This document shows positions 16,099-24,605 of a stretch of 64,000 nucleotides of DNA, in pieces. The translations under genes were made by a program, and so were the position numbers. Location of the stretch: contig NZ_JADMLG010000013.1 in the NCBI RefSeq assembly GCF_015674855.1, positions 63,317-127,316 on the forward strand, read 5' to 3'. Source of the DNA: Nocardia bovistercoris. Its GTDB lineage: Bacteria; Actinomycetota; Actinomycetes; Mycobacteriales; Mycobacteriaceae. The notes beneath the pieces are model-generated. The model searched no databases. It saw only the letters and a program-made list of their open reading frames with translations, and had not been told where the DNA came from. Each line of letters opens with the position of its first letter. The stretch's first letter is position 1.

Positions 16099-16430
16099 CC
16101 TACCAGCAGATCCTCAGATGGTGACTGCCCCAAATAGGTGTCGGAGCGTCGCGGCATGTCGGCGATCGTGACCACCAGGAGACGGATTGAACATGACCAC
16201 GAGAGAGGAAGAGAAGACCACAGGAGCGGGGGTTGTAAGCGTGGTTGGTTTGGGAGGGTAGGTAGATCGGTTGGGGCGTGTGCGGGGACGCGAGGGGATG
16301 GCCAACAGGGGAGGGCCGGGGCCGCGATGGGTGCGCCTACCACGTAAGAGGGAATGTCAGGCGTGCGCACGGCTCGAACGTTCGGCTGGACCTCTTGCCG
16401 CTTACCAGCATCTGTGGCCCGACATAGATA
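16099..16430. other. intergenic, no gene recognised
   Basis: The stretch between the AAA promoter and the glnA terminator is strongly G-skewed on the plus strand around 16190-16330. Open frames here have no start signals or protein-like composition. It may be a boundary of the acquired module. Confidence 0.5.
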
Positions 16431-16478
16431 AGTCCACCCGCTGAGCAGGCGCCGAAGCGATCGCTCAACGGGTGGACT
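16431..16478. terminator. inverted repeat downstream of glnA
   Basis: Arms AGTCCACCCG and CGGGTGGACT (10 perfect pairs) with a second inner pairing CTGAGC/GCTCA. It lies 58 bp past the glnA stop and is the likely glnA terminator or 3'-end stabiliser. Confidence 0.55.
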
Positions 16479-16535
16479 CAGAACCCATCACCGCTTGCCG
16501 AACCTGGGATCAGGCGTGCACGCGCGGATCATGAC

Positions 16536-17972
16536 CTACACGTCGAAGTAGAGTTCGAACTCGTAGGGGTGGGGGCGGAGGTTGACCGGGGCGATCTCAC
16601 CTTCGCGCTTGAGGCTGATCCAGGTTTCGATGAGGTCCTCGGTGAAGACATTGCCTTCGGTGAGGTATTCGTGGTCCTCTTCGAGGCGGTCGATGACCGT
16701 GGCGAGGCTGGTGGGGGCCTGCGGGATGTTCTTGGCCTCCTCCGGGGGGAGCTCGTAGAGGTCCTTGTCGACGGGGGCCAGCGGCTCGATCTTCTTCTTG
16801 ATGCCGTCCAAGCCGGCCATCATCATGGCGGCGAAGGCCAGGTACGGGTTGCCGGAGGAGTCGGGGGCGCGGAACTCGAGGCGCTTGGCCTTCGGGTTGT
16901 TGCCGGTGACCGGGATGCGGACGGCGGCGGAGCGGTTGCGCTGCGAGTACACCAGGTTGATGGGGGCCTCGTAGCCGGGGACCAGACGGTGGTAGGAGTT
17001 CACGGTCGGGTTGGTGAACGCCAGCAGCGACGGCGCGTGGTGCAGGATGCCGCCGATGTAGTGGCGTGCGAGGTCGGACAGGCCGCCGTAGCCCGCTTCG
17101 TCGTGGAACAGCGGCTTGCCGTCCTTCCACAGCGACTGGTGCACGTGCATGCCGGAGCCGTTGTCACCGAAGAGCGGCTTGGGCATGAAGGTGACGGTCT
17201 TGCCTTCGGCCCACGCGGTGTTCTTGACGATGTACTTGAACAGCTGCAGGTCGTCGGCGGCGCCGAGCAGGGTGTTGAACTTGTAGTTGATCTCGGCCTG
17301 ACCGGCGGTGCCGACCTCGTGGTGGCCGCGCTCGAGTTCGAAGCCCGCGTTCTGCAGGTTGGTGGCGATCTTGTCGCGCAGGTCGACGTAGTGGTCGTAG
17401 GGCGCGACGGGGAAGTACCCGCCCTTGTTGCGGACCTTGTAGCCGCGGTTCAGGCTGCCGTCGGGGTTGGTCTTCGCACCGGTGTTCCAGGAGCCCGACA
17501 CCGACTCGATCTCGTAGAACGCGCCGTTCATCGCCGAGTCGTAACGGATCGAGTCGAAGATGTAGAACTCCGCCTCGGCGCCGAAGTAGGCGGTGTCGGC
17601 GATGCCGGTGGAGCGCAGGAATTCCTCGGCCTTGCGGGCGATGTTGCGCGGGTCGCGGGAGTAGGCCTCGCGGGTGAACGGGTCGTGGACGAAGAAGTTC
17701 AGGTTCAGCGTCTTGGCGGCACGGAAGGGGTCGATGCGCGCGGTGCTGTAGTCGGGCAGCAGCAGCATGTCCGACTCGTCGATCGACTGGAAACCGCGAA
17801 CGGAGGAGCCGTCGAACGCTAGCCCTTCTTCGGCGAGGTCAGCTGTGAAGGCTTTCGCCGGGATCGAGAAGTGCTGCTGCACACCGGGAAGATCGCTGAA
17901 GCGGATATCGACGTACTCGATGTCCTCTTCCTTGATGTGCTGGATGACCTCGTCGGCCGTGCTGAACGTCAC
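16536..17972 (-). CDS. glnA: type I glutamine synthetase
   Basis: Makes glutamine from glutamate, ammonia and ATP in the cytoplasm; main ammonium-assimilation enzyme. 478 aa, the length of GS-I-beta. Visible: the beta-grasp domain (VDIRFSDLPGVQQHFSIP), latch loop FDGSSVRGFQ, EAEFYIFD (metal-binding Glu), GSGMHVHQSLW, NPTVNSYHRLVPGYEAP and the adenylylation site KDLYELPPEE with Tyr at position 406, the position modified in M. tuberculosis GlnA1. So activity should be adjusted by GlnE. GTG start has AAGGAG 6 nt upstream. A four-half-site GlnR operator lies 77 bp upstream. Confidence 0.97.
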   Translation of the reverse strand: MTFSTADEVIQHIKEEDIEYVDIRFSDLPGVQQHFSIPAKAFTADLAEEGLAFDGSSVRGFQSIDESDMLLLPDYSTARIDPFRAAKTLNLNFFVHDPFTREAYSRDPRNIARKAEEFLRSTGIADTAYFGAEAEFYIFDSIRYDSAMNGAFYEIESVSGSWNTGAKTNPDGSLNRGYKVRNKGGYFPVAPYDHYVDLRDKIATNLQNAGFELERGHHEVGTAGQAEINYKFNTLLGAADDLQLFKYIVKNTAWAEGKTVTFMPKPLFGDNGSGMHVHQSLWKDGKPLFHDEAGYGGLSDLARHYIGGILHHAPSLLAFTNPTVNSYHRLVPGYEAPINLVYSQRNRSAAVRIPVTGNNPKAKRLEFRAPDSSGNPYLAFAAMMMAGLDGIKKKIEPLAPVDKDLYELPPEEAKNIPQAPTSLATVIDRLEEDHEYLTEGNVFTEDLIETWISLKREGEIAPVNLRPHPYEFELYFDV

Positions 17973-18048
17973 TTGTTCTCCTTACGGATCGGTTCCCAGC
18001 CAGTGTCGATTGCGTGGGTTCGTCGCGTCCAGACGCTATGGAGGCGGT

Positions 18049-18086
18049 GTTTCCCAGCTATCAAGGCCGTGTTTCGCCAGTGTTAC
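18049..18086 (-). promoter_or_regulatory. GlnR operator upstream of glnA
   Basis: On the reverse strand: GTAAC-n6-GAAAC-n6-TTGAT-n6-GAAAC. Three of four half-sites match the actinobacterial GlnR consensus (GTnAC/GAAAC) and all three spacings are exactly 6 nt. Position -77 relative to the glnA start codon fits activation under nitrogen limitation. Confidence 0.8.
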
Positions 18087-18211
18087 ACGTGCGGTCGGAG
18101 CCATGTTTACGACTTGCCGGGCGCGACCGACCAGGCAATCCTGCCATCGCGCACCGTCTCCGTCGGGCTGAACTCCCCTTATGCCGTGCCGGTCGGCTGT
18201 CAGCGGCAGCC

Positions 18212-18217
18212 TACTCT
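18212..18217 (+). promoter_or_regulatory. -10 hexamer for leaderless RDD transcript
   Basis: TACTCT, 7 nt before ATG 18225. It selects this ATG over earlier in-frame codons that overlap the GlnR site. Confidence 0.6.
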
Positions 18218-18224
18218 GGACGCC

Positions 18225-18677
18225 ATGGCGCGCATCACCGGTTCCTGGCTATCCGGACCATCGGCGGGGTCCGACGACCCGGCTACACCCGAGTTTCCCG
18301 GCGAGCATCTCGGGCTGCCGAAGTCGGGTCGCGGGTCGATCGCGGGGCAGTTGCGCCGGATCGCCGCGACGTTCGCGGACTGGTTGATGGCCGTCGGCGT
18401 CTCGCTGTTGATCCTGCGTCACGTGAACGCGAACCTGCCGCTGCTGATCTGGTTCGTCATCGGTGTGTTCGCGGTCACGTTGTTCGGCTTCACGCCGGGC
18501 CAGTACTTCCTGCGGCTGCGGGTGATCCGCGTCGATCAGCCGGTCGGCGTCGGATTCGTGCGCGCGCTGGCCCGCCAGGTGCTGTTGATCTTCGTGGTGC
18601 CCGCGCTGTTCACCGACGCCGACGGTCGCGGCATGCACGATCGCGCCACCGGCACGGCCGTGGTCAACGCCCGATAA
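18225..18677 (+). CDS. RDD family membrane protein
   Basis: 150 aa. Begins MARITGSWLSGP, then AGQLRRIAATFADWLMAVGVSLL (the R..D signature of RDD at the first membrane helix), a second helix (LLIWFVIGVFAVTLFGFTPGQYFLRLRVIR) and a third (ARQVLLIFVVPALFTDADGRGMHDRATGTAVV). The last segment is the conserved RDD C-terminus. Role unknown; RDD proteins are proposed transporters. The M. tuberculosis counterpart also sits between glnA1 and the DUF4191 gene, so this is core synteny. Converges on the DUF4191 gene with a 25-bp gap. Confidence 0.88.
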   Translation: MARITGSWLSGPSAGSDDPATPEFPGEHLGLPKSGRGSIAGQLRRIAATFADWLMAVGVSLLILRHVNANLPLLIWFVIGVFAVTLFGFTPGQYFLRLRVIRVDQPVGVGFVRALARQVLLIFVVPALFTDADGRGMHDRATGTAVVNAR

Positions 18678-18702
18678 GGGAACGGGCCCGCCGCCGGAAA
18701 GC

Positions 18703-19446
18703 TCAGCGCCTGCGGATGGTTCGCTGCACGCCACGCATCTTCGCGCCCGCGGGCATCGGACCCTTAGGCATCGCGGGCCCGCCGCGCGCGCCGAGCGCGG
18801 CCAGCCTGCCCTCGATGAGGTCGATGCGTTTGGCGTCGATATTGCGCGGCAGTTTCGTGAGGTAGCGCTGTAATTCCTTGAGCGGCACCTGACCGTCGTC
18901 GTTGCCGACGATCACGTCGTAGATCGGGGTGTCACCGACCAGCCGGGCCGTCTTCTTCTTCTCCTGGGCCAACAGCGACTTCAACCGCTGCGGCGAACCC
19001 TCGGCGACGAACACCACACCGGGCAGTCCGACCACCCGGTGCACGGCGTCGAGCTGGGTGGTGGCGGCGATGCCGTTGCTCACCCGCCATTTGCCCTGCA
19101 GATTGTCCAGCACCCACGCCGCGGCGCCCGCCTGCCCCTCGGCCTTGGCGTAGACGTTGCGCTGCACGCGGCGGCCGAAGATGATGAACGCGGCGAGCAG
19201 CCCGAGCAGGATGCCCAGCGGCAGCAGGTACCAGTACAGGCCGGTGAGCAGCCCGATCACCAGGAATACCGCGGTGATGCCGACGAGCGCGCCGATCATC
19301 AGGGGCAGCAGCAGCTTGTCTTCCTTGCGCTGCATCTGGAACGCCTGCCAGAGCTGCTGACGCCGCTGCTTCGACGCAGCCTTACGCGCCGCCTTCGCCG
19401 CGGCCTTCGCTTCCTTGGACGGTTTGCCGCCCTTACCTACTGCCAT
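18703..19446 (-). CDS. DUF4191 membrane protein (Rv2219-like)
   Basis: 247 aa. A very basic Lys/Ala-rich N-terminus (about residues 1-45) is followed by two closely spaced transmembrane helices (LLLPLMIGALVGITAVFLVIG and WYLLPLGILLGLLAAFIIFG). Then comes a soluble domain with WVLDNLQGKWRVSNGIAATTQLDAVHRVVGLPGVVFVAEG. This is the DUF4191 layout, conserved across mycolate-containing actinobacteria; function unknown. Leaderless start (TATCCT, 7 nt). In M. tuberculosis lipA follows; here about 22 kb separate them. Confidence 0.88.
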   Translation of the reverse strand: MAVGKGGKPSKEAKAAAKAARKAASKQRRQQLWQAFQMQRKEDKLLLPLMIGALVGITAVFLVIGLLTGLYWYLLPLGILLGLLAAFIIFGRRVQRNVYAKAEGQAGAAAWVLDNLQGKWRVSNGIAATTQLDAVHRVVGLPGVVFVAEGSPQRLKSLLAQEKKKTARLVGDTPIYDVIVGNDDGQVPLKELQRYLTKLPRNIDAKRIDLIEGRLAALGARGGPAMPKGPMPAGAKMRGVQRTIRRR

Positions 19447-19453
19447 GGCTCTC

Positions 19454-19459
19454 AGGATA
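19454..19459 (-). promoter_or_regulatory. -10 hexamer for leaderless DUF4191 transcript
   Basis: TATCCT on the reverse strand, 7 nt before ATG 19446. Confidence 0.6.
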
Positions 19460-19480
19460 GTGGCTGGGTAAGGGCAGGCA

Positions 19481-21685
19481 TCAGCTCACCTGACCGTCGG
19501 CGCGCACGGCATTCGCCAGTTGCGCCGGCATCGGCTCGTGTCGGGCGTAGTCGCGACCGAACTCGCCCGACCCGTGCGAGAGCGAACGCAGGTCGATGGC
19601 GTAGCGACTGAGTTCCAGTTCGGGGACCTCGGCATCGATGCGGGTGCGCCCGTGGCCGCGCGGCTCGGTGCCGAGCACTCGTCCGCGCCTGCCGGACAGG
19701 TCGCCGAGCACCTGGCCGAGGTAGTCGTCGGCGACGGTCACCCACACGCGCGCGAACGGTTCGAGCACGTCGATGCCCGCGTTCGACGCCGCCTCCCGCA
19801 GTGCGAGCGCGCCCGCGGTCTGGAAGGCCGCGTCGGAGGAGTCGACCGAGTGCGCCTTGCCGTCCAGGAGTGTGACCCGCACGTCGACCAGCGGATATCC
19901 GGGCGTGACCCCGCGCGCGGCCTGCGCGCGGATGCCTTTCTCGACCGAGGGGATGAACTGGCGCGGCACCGCGCCGCCGACCACCTTGTCCACGAATTCG
20001 ATGCCAGACCCGCCGGGCAGCGGTTGCACCTCGATCTCGCACACCGCGTACTGGCCGTGACCGCCCGACTGTTTGACGTGCCGCCCGCGCGCCCGACCGC
20101 CCGCCGCGAAGGTCTCGCGCAAGGCGACCTTGTGCTCGATGACATCGACGTGCACGCCGAACCGCTGCCGCAACCGCTCCAGCGCGACATCGCGGTGCGC
20201 CTCGCCGAGGCACCACAGCACCAGCTGGTGGGTCTGGTCGTTGTTCTCCAGCCGCATCGCCGGATCCTCGGCGGCGAGTCTGGCCAGTCCCTGGGAGAGT
20301 TTGTCCTCGTCGGATTTGCCGTGCGCGCGGATGGCGACGGGCAGCAGCGGGTCGGGGATCGGCCACGGTTCGATGCGCAGTGGGGTTCCGGTCGCCGAGA
20401 GTGTGTCGCCGGTCTCGGCGTGGCCCAGTTTGGTGACGTAACCGATGTCACCGGCGATCACCTGGCCGAGCGGGCGTTGCTGCTTGCCGAAGGGGGCGGT
20501 CACGGCGCCGACGCGTTCGTCCACGTCGTGATCGGGGTGCCCGCGCTCGGCTTGGCCGTGTCCGCAGACGTGCACGGTGTCGTCGGCGTGCAGGGTGCCG
20601 GAGAACACGCGCACCAGCGACACCCGCCCGACATACGGGTCGGAGGCGGTGCGGATCACTTCGGCGGCGAGGTCGGCGTCGGGGTCGCAGGTCAGTGCGA
20701 CGGGTGCGGCGCCGTCGGCCGCGGGCGCCGCCGACACCGGGTGTTCGGACGGCGCGGGGAAACCGCCCACGATCAGGTCGAGCAGTTCGACGGTGCCGAG
20801 CCCTTGTCTGGCGCCGTCGGGAGCGGGCGCGGCGAACAGCACCGGGTGGAATCCGCCGCGTGCGACCGCGCGCTCCAGGTCGGCGACGAGGGAGTCGAGT
20901 TCGAGGTCATCGCCCGCGAGGTAGCGCTCCATGAGCGACTCGTCCTCGCTCTCGGCGATGATGCCCTCGATCAGGCGTTCGCGCCCCTCCGCGAGTTGTT
21001 CGCGCTGCGCGGGTGTCGGCTCGACCCGTTCCGCCTCGCCCGATGAGTAGTCGACCACGCAGTTCGGCAGCAGTTCGATCATGCCGGTGACCGGGCGGTG
21101 CCCGTCGGCCCCCGCCGCGCCGTAGACCGGCAGGTGCAGCGGCAGCACGCTCTCCGAGCCGCCGCCCCCGAGCACGGTCCGGCAGGTGCGCACCATGTCG
21201 TCGAAGTCGCCGCGCGCGGCGTCGAGATGGGTCACCACGATCGCGCGCGGCATGCCGACCGCCGCGCATTCCTCCCACAGCGCCCGGGTGGCGCCGCCGA
21301 CGCCCTCGGGACCTTCGGCCGCCGACACGACGAACAGCGCGGCGTCCGCGGCGCGCAACCCGGCGCGCAGTTCGCTCACGAAATCCGCGTATCCGGGGGT
21401 GTCGACGAGGTTGATCTTGCGGTCCGACCAGATCATGGGCACCACCGACAGCTGCACGGAGCGGTGCTGGCGGTGCTCGATGTCGTCGTAGTCCGACACG
21501 CAGGTGCCGTCCTCGACCCGGCCCGCGCGATTCACCGCGCCCGAGGTCAGCGCCAGCGCCTCCACCAGCGTCGTCTTACCCGCGCCGCTGTGGCCGACCA
21601 GGACGGCGTTGCGTATGAGGTCCGGCCGGTCCACCGGGGGCGTCGCGCCGTTGCCCGCTGCGGGTCCACTCGATTTGTCCACCAT
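19481..21685 (-). CDS. elongation factor G-like protein (EF-G2 / FusA2 type)
   Basis: Translational GTPase-family protein, 734 aa. G-domain motifs: GHSGAGKTT (G1, usually AHVDAGKTT), VDTPGYADF (G3) and VVTHLDAARGD (G4, with THLD in place of NKxD). Domains II to V follow, with HVKQSGGHGQYAVCEIE in domain IV and a normal domain V. Altered G1/G4 motifs and an insertion after the G domain match EF-G2 (FusA2, Rv0120c in M. tuberculosis), which is not the main translocase. ATG 21685 has AAGGA upstream; residues before it, although open, do not look coding. Function unsettled in the family. Confidence 0.88.
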   Translation of the reverse strand: MVDKSSGPAAGNGATPPVDRPDLIRNAVLVGHSGAGKTTLVEALALTSGAVNRAGRVEDGTCVSDYDDIEHRQHRSVQLSVVPMIWSDRKINLVDTPGYADFVSELRAGLRAADAALFVVSAAEGPEGVGGATRALWEECAAVGMPRAIVVTHLDAARGDFDDMVRTCRTVLGGGGSESVLPLHLPVYGAAGADGHRPVTGMIELLPNCVVDYSSGEAERVEPTPAQREQLAEGRERLIEGIIAESEDESLMERYLAGDDLELDSLVADLERAVARGGFHPVLFAAPAPDGARQGLGTVELLDLIVGGFPAPSEHPVSAAPAADGAAPVALTCDPDADLAAEVIRTASDPYVGRVSLVRVFSGTLHADDTVHVCGHGQAERGHPDHDVDERVGAVTAPFGKQQRPLGQVIAGDIGYVTKLGHAETGDTLSATGTPLRIEPWPIPDPLLPVAIRAHGKSDEDKLSQGLARLAAEDPAMRLENNDQTHQLVLWCLGEAHRDVALERLRQRFGVHVDVIEHKVALRETFAAGGRARGRHVKQSGGHGQYAVCEIEVQPLPGGSGIEFVDKVVGGAVPRQFIPSVEKGIRAQAARGVTPGYPLVDVRVTLLDGKAHSVDSSDAAFQTAGALALREAASNAGIDVLEPFARVWVTVADDYLGQVLGDLSGRRGRVLGTEPRGHGRTRIDAEVPELELSRYAIDLRSLSHGSGEFGRDYARHEPMPAQLANAVRADGQVS

Positions 21686-21810
21686 GTCACGCGTCCTTGC
21701 CTCGACACCGCGGTACTTCGAGCTTCCCACCATCCTCGGCGCGACGGACCCGATTGCGGCGACTCGTGATCGACCGTGCACCGGTGCGCGGGTCACCGCG
21801 GCGCGATGGA

Positions 21811-22260
21811 TCAGGCCGTGATCGTGTAGTTGTAGGCGCTGAACGCGCGGCCTTTGGAGCTGCAGGTGAAGCTGCCGTGGAAACCGGCCTCGCAGCGCGC
21901 GCCCGCGTACTCGACGTAGGGTCCCCAGGTGCCGTCGCCGGTCCTGACCTCGTAGAGCGACGGGTTGTTGCCCGGCCGGGTGTAGTCGCTGCCGGGGGTG
22001 AAGGTGGGGTGCGCGGGCAGCCACGGCTGGTCGATGACGACCTCGTTCACCGGGAACGGGACCGGAAGCCAGGTGTATTGCAGTCGATAGCCCGGGGCGT
22101 CGCAGCCGACGGCGCCGTCGGCGAAGATCGCGCACTGGAACGCGCCGGTCCCGAAGTAGAGCGGGCCGCTGTCCTGCGCTTGCGCGGTGCCCGTGCCGAG
22201 GGCCGATACCACCGCCAGTGTGCCCGTCGCCGCGGCCAGGCGTCGTCCGAACCGGTTCAT
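21811..22260 (-). CDS. secreted small protein, unknown function
   Basis: 149 aa. Signal peptide MNRFGRRLAAATGTLAVVSALG ending at an AQA|QDS-type site. The mature protein is about 118 aa with four cysteines (FQCAIF, VGCDAP, ARCEAG, FTCSSK) that probably form two disulfides, and many aromatic residues. It resembles a group of small secreted actinobacterial proteins without assigned role. ATG 22260 is preceded by GAGGAG at good spacing; the GTG two codons earlier overlaps that site. The divergent NERD gene starts 266 bp away. Confidence 0.78.
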   Translation of the reverse strand: MNRFGRRLAAATGTLAVVSALGTGTAQAQDSGPLYFGTGAFQCAIFADGAVGCDAPGYRLQYTWLPVPFPVNEVVIDQPWLPAHPTFTPGSDYTRPGNNPSLYEVRTGDGTWGPYVEYAGARCEAGFHGSFTCSSKGRAFSAYNYTITA

Positions 22261-22526
22261 GTGCACTCCTCGAGGATGTTGTCCGATGATGCCCCGACTG
22301 TCGAATCTGTCGGGTTCCCCCTCGCATTCGTTTCCATGCCTCCGCCGTCTCCGTCGCGATCCGCCGAGGTCGGCGGCCGTCGAACTGTGGCGCCACTCAC
22401 ACTGCTACACGCCGGACTTTTCGTTGCCAATGCCCTGCTCTTACAGTGCCTTTCGGGGTTCGGTGAGCCGAGCGGCTGAATACCGTTGAGTGGTCGATTG
22501 TGCGAGCGTGATGGAGGTGACCGCCG

Positions 22527-24605
22527 ATGCTGGTCATCAACGAGCGGGCGGACGTGCCGCGATCCGAACAGCGAGTCCTCGACTGGATGCGCACCTGGAC
22601 CGGGCAATACATCATTGTCGGCCTGGCGATCTCGGGATGTTCGGTCTCCGAGCGCGAGTCCGACGACGACGCGCCCGAAGCCGACCTCGTCGTCATCACC
22701 CCGCGCGCCGTGGTCGTCATCGAGGTGCGCGGCACCGTGCCCGACGCCACCGACGGCGTGCTCTCGGTGCGGGAGAACGGGCGCTGGCGGCTGTCCGGAT
22801 TCGACGGCGACCCGATTCACGTGCGCGACAACGACAACAACGTCTTCGACAAGGTCACCGACACGGTCGTCGACCTGAAAGAACTGCTGCGCAAACACCA
22901 ACCCGACGCCTACGTGGACGGGCTGATCGTTGTGGTGCCGCCGTGGGAGTCCACCGTCACCCTCGAAGTCGAATCCCGCCAGGACGGATGCGGTGTCGTC
23001 CTCGGATCGACGCCGGGCGAGCTGCGAGCCTGGCTGTACCGCACGTCCAACCGCAAACTGCTGTGGACCGCCGAAACGGTGCACGCGCTGCTCGCCGACC
23101 TGGCGCTGGATCACCTGCTCACCGTCGAAGACATTCTCGCCGAGGGGTTTCCGTCGGCCACGGGGCGTCGCCCGAAACCCCGCGCCACGCCCGAAGCCGC
23201 CGCGAACGAGTCGGTTGCCTATCCCGACCATCTGTCCCGCCCGATGCTGCGTCGCGCGGCGCAAGCGGACGCCGACGCGCCGGACTCGGAAGCGGACCTG
23301 CTCGCCGCGCCCGAGTCGAGTGTGTCGGCGAGTCTCGCGGACGCGATGATCGCGGACGCGACCTCGGCGCGCGGGCGGGCCGAGGTCGAGGCGGTCGAAC
23401 GGCCGCAGGCGGCAACGGGATACCGCGGTGTACGGCTGGAAAGACTGTATCCGCGTGAGGTAGTGGACCAGCGTGCGGCGGAGTTCGCCGAAAAGGTGTC
23501 CGGTCATTCGCCGACGGTCGGTGCGCGCGTGCAAGTCTCCGCGACGCCCGAGCTCGAGGGTTTTTCGGTTCGGGCCGCCGCTGTCGCGCCCGCGCTGGTG
23601 GAGCACGGTTCGGTACCGTACGGGGAATCGTCGGACGCGGGAGATTCTTCCGGTGACCACGACGCTCGTATGCCACGAATGTCGGCCGACGATCCGGTTC
23701 GGCAGGTATTGAATTACACGATGCTGCCGCCGGATTCCCTCGTTCGGGTGGAATCGCACGGTGCGCGCTCCTCGGAGTTGCGCGAAGGTGGCGGGCCGGT
23801 GCCGCCGACCATCGATCCGTACCCGGAACTTCCTGTCTCGCAGAATGATCCGTCCCCGACTCGCACCCCGGACTCCGGTGGTCAGCGACCGCAGCACTAT
23901 CCGCTGCACCGCCCCGACCACGAGCCGCCGTGGATCGCGCCGGACGAGGGTGTCGATCCGCCGGGCGCCGCGACTCCCGGCTATGTGCGCCCGCCGTGGA
24001 TCCAGCCCGACGACGAGGCCGCGCAACCCGTCCGCTCGGACCTCGGCGCGGATCGGATCGCGGTGCGCGGCGGTGCGCCCGCGCTGACCGTCGTCGACGC
24101 TCCCGAATTCCCGGACGAGGACCTCGACGATCCCGATCCCGATGCGGTGCTTCCGCCCGCGTCGGCGTCGCCCGCCGCGTTCACCGATCGCTGGTCGTCG
24201 TGGGTGGACCATCGGCCCGCGCCGTCGATCCCGCTGCGCAGGCAGCCGCCGCGCGCGGCGACCTCGATCGAGCCGCAACGCAGGCACGCCATGCCGGAAC
24301 CGACGAAATCGCCGGTGGGGGTTCCGGAGTGGATGACAACGCTGCGCGAACGGGTACCCGCGAAGCTACCGAAGGTGAGCGGGGACGGGAAACTGCCGCA
24401 GCAACTCGGCGCGGTGCTGGTCATCGCCACCGCCGTCGGCGCGGTGTGGTTGCTGGTTTCGACGGGCACGGCGTCCTACCGCGACATGGAGGAGCAGCGT
24501 CGGTCGCCGGAGAGTTCCGAGGTGGCGCCGCAGGGTGTGGGGCAGGTGCAGCAGACGCCGGTCTCGACACCGCCCGTGTGTTTCCCGCTGCTGACGGAGT
24601 GCTGA
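22527..24605 (+). CDS. NERD-domain protein with long disordered region and C-terminal membrane helix
   Basis: 692 aa. Residues 1 to about 190 form a NERD (nuclease-related) domain: RSEQRVLDWMRTW, ADLVVITPRAVVVIEVRGTV with the acidic/Glu-x-Arg active-site strand, and a helical end. Note ExR where PD-(D/E)XK nucleases have ExK, so catalysis is uncertain. From about 215 to 610 the chain is Pro/Asp/Glu-rich and low complexity, with repeated PPWIxPDE segments, likely disordered. A hydrophobic helix (GAVLVIATAVGAVWLLVS) near the C-terminus should anchor it. TGGAGGTGA precedes ATG. Stop overlaps the next start (TGATG). Confidence 0.8.
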   Translation: MLVINERADVPRSEQRVLDWMRTWTGQYIIVGLAISGCSVSERESDDDAPEADLVVITPRAVVVIEVRGTVPDATDGVLSVRENGRWRLSGFDGDPIHVRDNDNNVFDKVTDTVVDLKELLRKHQPDAYVDGLIVVVPPWESTVTLEVESRQDGCGVVLGSTPGELRAWLYRTSNRKLLWTAETVHALLADLALDHLLTVEDILAEGFPSATGRRPKPRATPEAAANESVAYPDHLSRPMLRRAAQADADAPDSEADLLAAPESSVSASLADAMIADATSARGRAEVEAVERPQAATGYRGVRLERLYPREVVDQRAAEFAEKVSGHSPTVGARVQVSATPELEGFSVRAAAVAPALVEHGSVPYGESSDAGDSSGDHDARMPRMSADDPVRQVLNYTMLPPDSLVRVESHGARSSELREGGGPVPPTIDPYPELPVSQNDPSPTRTPDSGGQRPQHYPLHRPDHEPPWIAPDEGVDPPGAATPGYVRPPWIQPDDEAAQPVRSDLGADRIAVRGGAPALTVVDAPEFPDEDLDDPDPDAVLPPASASPAAFTDRWSSWVDHRPAPSIPLRRQPPRAATSIEPQRRHAMPEPTKSPVGVPEWMTTLRERVPAKLPKVSGDGKLPQQLGAVLVIATAVGAVWLLVSTGTASYRDMEEQRRSPESSEVAPQGVGQVQQTPVSTPPVCFPLLTEC

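Noticed and set aside
16068..16370. 100-codon reverse-strand frame upstream of the AAA ATPase
   Set aside because: Overlaps the ATPase start and its -10 hexamer, Pro/Leu-rich, no start signal.
21686..22396. Extension of the EF-G2-like frame 237 codons upstream
   Set aside because: It runs antisense-free but overlaps the secreted-protein gene in another frame and has Arg/His-rich non-protein-like composition; the coding signal begins at 21685.
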